Source of the DNA: Parvularculaceae bacterium
GTDB taxonomy: Bacteria; Pseudomonadota; Alphaproteobacteria; Caulobacterales; Parvularculaceae
Direction: 5' to 3'
Assembly (NCBI GenBank): GCA_004213235.1
Contig: SHAI01000102.1
Coordinates: 1-8,771 of the forward strand
Length of the DNA: 8,771 bases
Of the stretch, positions 5,401-8,771 are shown in pieces. The stretch's first letter is position 1. Each line of letters opens with the position of its first letter. The notes beneath the pieces were generated by a model. The model did not search any database and was not told the origin of the DNA. It was given only the letters and a program-made list of their open reading frames with translations. The position numbers and the translations under genes were made by a program.

Positions 5401-7248
5401 TTGCCAAAACTGAATGATACAATAGCACGGGTGACGGATCGTATCCGCACACGCAGCCGCCCGACGCGCGAGGCCTATTTGAAGCAGATGAAGCGTGCCG
5501 CAACCGATGGCCCGCAAAGATCTCACATCTCATGCGGGAACCTGGCGCATGCTGCTGCGGCGTGTGGGCCTGCGGATAAAAAGAAACTCGCCAAGGGCAG
5601 CGCGCCGAATATCGGAATCGTCACGTCATATAATGACATGCTGTCCGCTCACCAACCACTTGGTGCGTACCCAGAAATCATCAAGGCGGCCTTGGACGAA
5701 ACCGGTGCGACCGCGCAGATTGCGGGCGGCGTGCCGGCCATGTGCGACGGGGTCACGCAAGGCCAGCCGGGGATGGATCTGTCCCTGTTTTCGCGCGATG
5801 TCATCGCCATGTCGACGGCGGTATCGCTCTCGCACAATGTCTTTGACGGCGCCATAATGCTTGGTGTTTGCGATAAAATCGTTCCGGGGATGTTTATCGG
5901 TGCGGCGCGATTTGGGCATTTGCCCGTCATGTTCCTGCCTGCCGGGCCAATGCCATCGGGCTTGCCAAACAGCGAAAAGGCCCGGGTTCGCCAGCTATAT
6001 GCGGAAGGAAAAGCTGGCCGCGATGCGCTTTTGCAGGCTGAAAGCGACAGCTATCATTCGCCGGGGACGTGCACATTTTACGGCACAGCGAACTCCAACC
6101 AAATGTTGATGGAGATCATGGGGCTCCATCTGCCAGGATCGGCGTTTATCAATCCGGGTACATCATTACGGCATGCCGTGGTTGAGGAGACCGCGCGCCG
6201 AACCGCTGCAATCACCGCATTGAGTGAGGAATACATACCTTTCTGCGATGTTGTCGACGAACGCGCGATTGTCAACGCCGTCATCGGGCTGCACGCGACG
6301 GGTGGGTCGACCAACCACACGATCCACCTGATTGCCATGGCGCGGGCGGCCGGGATCATTGTTGACTGGTCGGACTTTGATGCCCTGTCAAAAGTCACGC
6401 CATTGCTGACGCGCGTTTATCCCAATGGTTCAGCTGACGTGAATCATTTCCATGCAGCAGGCGGGCTTGGATTTGTCATCCGCGAATTGGTCAGTGCCGG
6501 TCTTTTGCATGGCGACGTCATGACGGCAATGGGGGCGGGGCTGGAGGCGTACACCCAGGACCCTGTACTTTCTGGTGAGGCGTTATCCTGGCATCCTCCG
6601 GCGGAGAAAAGCGGCGATGAGGCTGTTTTACGGCCCGTCAGTGAACCGTTCTCACCAACTGGCGGCCTTGTTTTACTGGATGGAAATCTTGGGCGCGCGG
6701 TGATCAAGGTTTCCGCCGTTGCGGAAGATCGCCGGATCATCGAGGCACCGGCGATTGTGTTCCGTTCCCAGCAGGATCTCATGGATCGGTTCCGTGCGGG
6801 CGAACTGAACAAAGATTTCATCGCGATTGTTCCCTTTCAGGGGCCAAAAGCCAATGGCATGCCTGAGCTGCATAAGCTTACCCCGCCGCTTGGTGTGCTG
6901 CAGGATAAAGGCTTCAAGGTGGCTCTTGTCACCGATGGGCGAATGTCGGGGGCGAGTGGCAAAGTACCGGCAGCAATTCACTTAACGCCTGAAGCCCTAG
7001 ACGGCGGGGGTATTGGTCGAATTCGTGACGGCGATATTGTGCGTTTGGATACGGATAAAGGGACACTCCAGGTCCATGTTGATGATTTGGAGTTCAATGG
7101 GCGCCAACCCGTGGAACGTGATGTTGATGCGGATCGTTGGGGTGTTGGCCGGGAGCTGTTCGCTGGCATGCGTGCACAGGTTTGCGGTGCTGAGGCTGGG
7201 GCGATGGCATTTGCCATGAGCGAATATGAGGTCGATAGCGATGGCTGA
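5401..7248 (+). CDS. edd: Phosphogluconate dehydratase
   Basis: Edd dehydrates 6-phosphogluconate to 2-keto-3-deoxy-6-phosphogluconate, the committed step of the Entner-Doudoroff pathway. The 615-residue product belongs to the IlvD/Edd family of iron-sulphur dehydratases and aligns with E. coli Edd along its whole length. Cysteines expected to hold the cluster are Cys115 (CDGVTQG), Cys157 (GVCDKIVPG) and Cys224 (GTCTFYGTAN). Other signatures are CGNLAH (45-50), TSYNDMLSAHQP (75-86), ATGGSTNHT (299-307), GPKANGMPELHK (481-492) and DGRMSGASGKVP (512-523). GTCTFYGTAN and the length separate it from dihydroxy-acid dehydratase IlvD. The start is TTG with GGTGGAG upstream; the next in-frame ATG, residue 30, would remove the conserved RVTDRI N-terminal helix. 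The last 8 bases overlap glk. The aldolase gene eda, often adjacent in other bacteria, is not in the window. Confidence 0.97.
   Translation: MPKLNDTIARVTDRIRTRSRPTREAYLKQMKRAATDGPQRSHISCGNLAHAAAACGPADKKKLAKGSAPNIGIVTSYNDMLSAHQPLGAYPEIIKAALDETGATAQIAGGVPAMCDGVTQGQPGMDLSLFSRDVIAMSTAVSLSHNVFDGAIMLGVCDKIVPGMFIGAARFGHLPVMFLPAGPMPSGLPNSEKARVRQLYAEGKAGRDALLQAESDSYHSPGTCTFYGTANSNQMLMEIMGLHLPGSAFINPGTSLRHAVVEETARRTAAITALSEEYIPFCDVVDERAIVNAVIGLHATGGSTNHTIHLIAMARAAGIIVDWSDFDALSKVTPLLTRVYPNGSADVNHFHAAGGLGFVIRELVSAGLLHGDVMTAMGAGLEAYTQDPVLSGEALSWHPPAEKSGDEAVLRPVSEPFSPTGGLVLLDGNLGRAVIKVSAVAEDRRIIEAPAIVFRSQQDLMDRFRAGELNKDFIAIVPFQGPKANGMPELHKLTPPLGVLQDKGFKVALVTDGRMSGASGKVPAAIHLTPEALDGGGIGRIRDGDIVRLDTDKGTLQVHVDDLEFNGRQPVERDVDADRWGVGRELFAGMRAQVCGAEAGAMAFAMSEYEVDSDG
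7227..7231 (+). promoter_or_regulatory. Shine-Dalgarno sequence of glk inside the 3' end of edd
   Basis: TGAGG lies nine bases before the ATG at 7241. It supports 7241 rather than the in-frame ATG at 7226, which overlaps this site and has no good ribosome-binding sequence of its own. Confidence 0.55.
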
Positions 7249-8209
7249 ACCGATCCTTGTTGCGGACATAGGGGGCACGAACGCCCGTTTCGCCCTGATA
7301 GAAATCAATGAGAGCGGGCAACTTATTCAGCGTGACGCGAATCGTTTTCGTGCAGAGGACTTTGAAACCGTCCGTGATGCGGCTGCGGCCTATATTGAGA
7401 CGGTGGGAGATAAGCCGAAACGCGCATGTTTTGCTGCTGCCGGGCCGATCTCTGACGAGGGGGTTGAGTTCACCAATTCCCATTGGCGCCTGACTCATGA
7501 TGAAATTCACTCTGCCCTGAAGCTCGATCAATTTCTGATCGTGAATGATTTTTTTGCACTTGCTGCCGGCACCGCGCATTTAAAGGCCGGGGAAACGATA
7601 GAGGTGAAGCCAGGTGTCGGGGATGCGTCAACGCCAACTCTGGTCATTGGACCGGGCACCGGGCTTGGTCAGGCGCTGATCGTTCCAACACCGGGCGGCA
7701 GTCACATAGTTTCGACCGAAGGCGGGCACGTATCATTTGCGCCGCGTACAGAAGAAGAAATCGCCGTGATGCAGTTCATCGCGCGTGAGCACCCGCGTGT
7801 TTCTGTGGAGCGGTTGTTATCTGGGCGCGGGCTCGTCAACATTCACCGTGCCTTGTGCGTGATTGCCGATACGCCGCGCGTTGCCTTGCAGGCGGACGAG
7901 ATTAGCGCCGCAGCACTTGATCAAAGTTACCCAATTGCCATGCAGGCCGTTGAAGTATTCTGCAGTGTGCTCGGCCGGGTTGCAGGGGATGCGGTTTTGT
8001 CCACCGGCGCGCGGGCGGGGGTATTGCTTGGTGGTGGTATTTTACCGAAAATCCAGGAAATCTTTTTGAACAGCAGTTTTGTCGAGAAATTTCTCGATAA
8101 GGGGCGCATGCGCGATTATGTCGAGCCGGTTCCAATTAGTTTAATCACATCCGACGGCGTTGCGCTTTACGGTGCGGCGGCGGCTCTATTGATGGAAAAC
8201 GGGCATTAG
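7241..8209 (+). CDS. glk: Glucokinase (ROK-independent bacterial Glk family)
   Basis: Glk phosphorylates free cytosolic glucose with ATP to glucose 6-phosphate, the substrate of Zwf at the head of the operon. The 322-residue product is close to E. coli Glk (321). Motifs are the N-terminal phosphate loop DIGGTNARFAL (9-19), AAAGPISDEG (65-74), the catalytic Asp103 in VNDFFALAAG (101-110), GPGTGLGQALIVP (137-149), STEGGHVSFAP (158-168), LSGRGLVNIHRAL (193-205) and the adenosine-site VLLGGGILPKI (261-271). The start at 7241 gives MAEPILVADIGG, matching the usual N-terminus, and overlaps edd by 8 bases; an alternative ATG at 7226 would add five residues. It is the last gene of the operon. Internal glucose must come from a non-phosphotransferase transporter or disaccharide hydrolysis, neither of which is encoded here. 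Confidence 0.95.
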   Translation: MAEPILVADIGGTNARFALIEINESGQLIQRDANRFRAEDFETVRDAAAAYIETVGDKPKRACFAAAGPISDEGVEFTNSHWRLTHDEIHSALKLDQFLIVNDFFALAAGTAHLKAGETIEVKPGVGDASTPTLVIGPGTGLGQALIVPTPGGSHIVSTEGGHVSFAPRTEEEIAVMQFIAREHPRVSVERLLSGRGLVNIHRALCVIADTPRVALQADEISAAALDQSYPIAMQAVEVFCSVLGRVAGDAVLSTGARAGVLLGGGILPKIQEIFLNSSFVEKFLDKGRMRDYVEPVPISLITSDGVALYGAAAALLMENGH

Positions 8210-8233
8210 GCGCGCGACTTGATTACCAAATGG

Positions 8234-8250
8234 GCGGGGGCGGGCCCCGC
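8234..8250. terminator. GC-rich hairpin, possible transcript end for glk or folD
   Basis: GCGGGG (8234-8239) and CCCCGC (8245-8250) form a perfect six-pair all-GC stem with a five-base loop. It begins 25 bases after the glk stop codon and lies 35 bases past the folD stop on the other strand. Without a following T run it may be a weak or factor-assisted terminator, or an RNA-stabilising 3' hairpin. Confidence 0.35.
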
Positions 8251-8255
8251 AATGT

Positions 8256-8267
8256 CGGTGATCACCG
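8256..8267. repeat. Perfect 12-base palindrome between glk and folD
   Basis: CGGTGATCACCG is its own reverse complement; with a T-G wobble at the next position and a G-C pair beyond, the symmetry reaches 16 bases (8254-8269). With no spacer it cannot fold to a hairpin without opening its centre, so a protein-binding site or chance are as likely as a terminator. Confidence 0.35.
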
Positions 8268-8285
8268 GCGCACGCGGCAGGGCGA

Positions 8286-8771
8286 CTAGTTTTTCTGATG
8301 TTGACGCAGTGCTGCGGTGAGTGTGTTTTTCATCAGCATAGCGATGGTCATTGGGCCAACGCCGCCGGGTACTGGCGTAATCGCCCCGGCAACGGGCAAA
8401 ACATCATCGAAATCGACATCGCCGACAATTTTGCTTGCATCTGCACCTTTTTCCGGCGCTGGCACGCGATTTATCCCGACATCGATGACCGTGGCACCAG
8501 GCTTAACCCAGTCTTGTTTGATCATCTGCGGGCGACCAACGGCGGCGACCAGGATATCTGCTTGACGCGTCACGGCGGGCAGGTCTTTGGTTCGACTATG
8601 CGCGAGCGTTACCGTGCAATTCTCCGCCAGCAATAACTGCGCGACGGGTTTGCCAACGATATTTGACCGACCGACGATAACGGCATGCGCACCTGAAAGA
8701 TCGCCGCCATACCCATCCTTGGCAAGAACAATCGATCCAGCGGGTGTGCAGGGAATAAGGGCATTGTCCAT
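8286..8771 (-). CDS. folD: Bifunctional methylenetetrahydrofolate dehydrogenase/cyclohydrolase FolD, N-terminal part missing
   Basis: FolD interconverts 5,10-methylene-, 5,10-methenyl- and 10-formyl-tetrahydrofolate in the cytosol and supplies NADPH and formyl groups. The visible 161 residues are the C-terminal NAD(P)-binding half and a little before it; the frame runs off the right edge, and the ATG at the edge is internal because the family has about 120 more residues upstream, including the catalytic lysine. Counting from the edge, the visible landmarks are PCTPAG (7-12), the Rossmann segment VIVGRSNIVGKPVAQLLL (31-48), AHSRT (57-61), VIDVGINR (95-102), GDVDFDDV (117-124) and the signature PVPGGVGPMTIAML (133-146). 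It is transcribed towards glk and ends 76 bases from it. Identity is certain from these signatures; the upstream half cannot be assessed. Confidence 0.96.
   Translation of the reverse strand: MDNALIPCTPAGSIVLAKDGYGGDLSGAHAVIVGRSNIVGKPVAQLLLAENCTVTLAHSRTKDLPAVTRQADILVAAVGRPQMIKQDWVKPGATVIDVGINRVPAPEKGADASKIVGDVDFDDVLPVAGAITPVPGGVGPMTIAMLMKNTLTAALRQHQKN

Larger units (their letters stand above)
8210..8285. other. Convergent intergenic region between glk and folD
   Basis: The 76 bases separate two converging genes and contain no gene. They are strongly GC-rich and hold two adjacent dyads, at 8234-8250 and 8256-8267. Neither is followed by a T run on either strand, so a classical intrinsic terminator cannot be called. 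The region most likely handles 3' ends of both transcripts, but that is inferred from gene orientation. Confidence 0.5.

Noticed and set aside
7226..7240. glk start at ATG 7226
   Set aside because: It overlaps the TGAGG site that serves ATG 7241, and the added residues MRSIA are not typical of Glk N-termini.
5401..7248. edd as dihydroxy-acid dehydratase IlvD
   Set aside because: The length of 615, the GTCTFYGTAN signature, end-to-end similarity to E. coli Edd and the operon context all point to phosphogluconate dehydratase.
1..8771. A new defence, mobile or biosynthetic system
   Set aside because: Every sizeable coding region belongs to a known metabolic or regulatory family, and no transposase, integrase, toxin, nuclease or repeat array was seen.

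Overview
The window reads as a piece of ordinary chromosome from an alphaproteobacterium, GC roughly mid-50s percent by eye. The evidence is a split-type methionine synthase (MetH) N-terminal domain gene, an ArgE of the GRGTCDMK type, and a zwf-pgl-edd-glk cluster in the order known from Caulobacter-type alphaproteobacteria. Family-level placement is not possible from the sequence alone. No mobile element, tRNA, rRNA, CRISPR array or prophage gene was seen, and base and codon use look uniform.

Layout. (1) Bases 1-860 hold the 3' part of a stand-alone homocysteine S-methyltransferase (MetH domain 1), cut by the left window edge. (2) Bases 979-2166 hold argE, acetylornithine deacetylase, on the + strand. 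(3) Bases 2170-2856 on the - strand hold a NarL/LuxR-type response regulator that converges on argE with only 3 bases between the stop codons. (4) Bases 2857-3182 are a 326-base divergent intergenic region with several short palindromes and no gene. (5) Bases 3183-8209 on the + strand hold a compact four-gene operon: zwf (glucose-6-phosphate dehydrogenase), pgl (6-phosphogluconolactonase), edd (6-phosphogluconate dehydratase, TTG start) and glk (glucokinase). (6) After 76 bases with two GC-rich dyads, the 3' part of folD lies on the - strand and runs off the right edge.

How the genes work together. Glk, Zwf, Pgl and Edd are four consecutive steps that take cytosolic glucose to 2-keto-3-deoxy-6-phosphogluconate (KDPG), the Entner-Doudoroff upper pathway, producing NAD(P)H. 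The last enzyme, KDPG aldolase (eda), and phosphoglucose isomerase are not in the window. zwf/pgl and edd/glk overlap and pgl/edd are 33 bases apart, so one transcript with translational coupling is likely. The response regulator transcribed away from zwf is a candidate regulator of the operon, but only its position supports this. MetH domain 1 and FolD both belong to methionine/one-carbon metabolism but are far apart and not in one operon.

I found no undescribed system here. The points most worth a second look are the orphan response regulator with its palindromic intergenic region, the split metH without its partner immediately downstream, the 3-base convergent argE/regulator junction, and the dyads between glk and folD.
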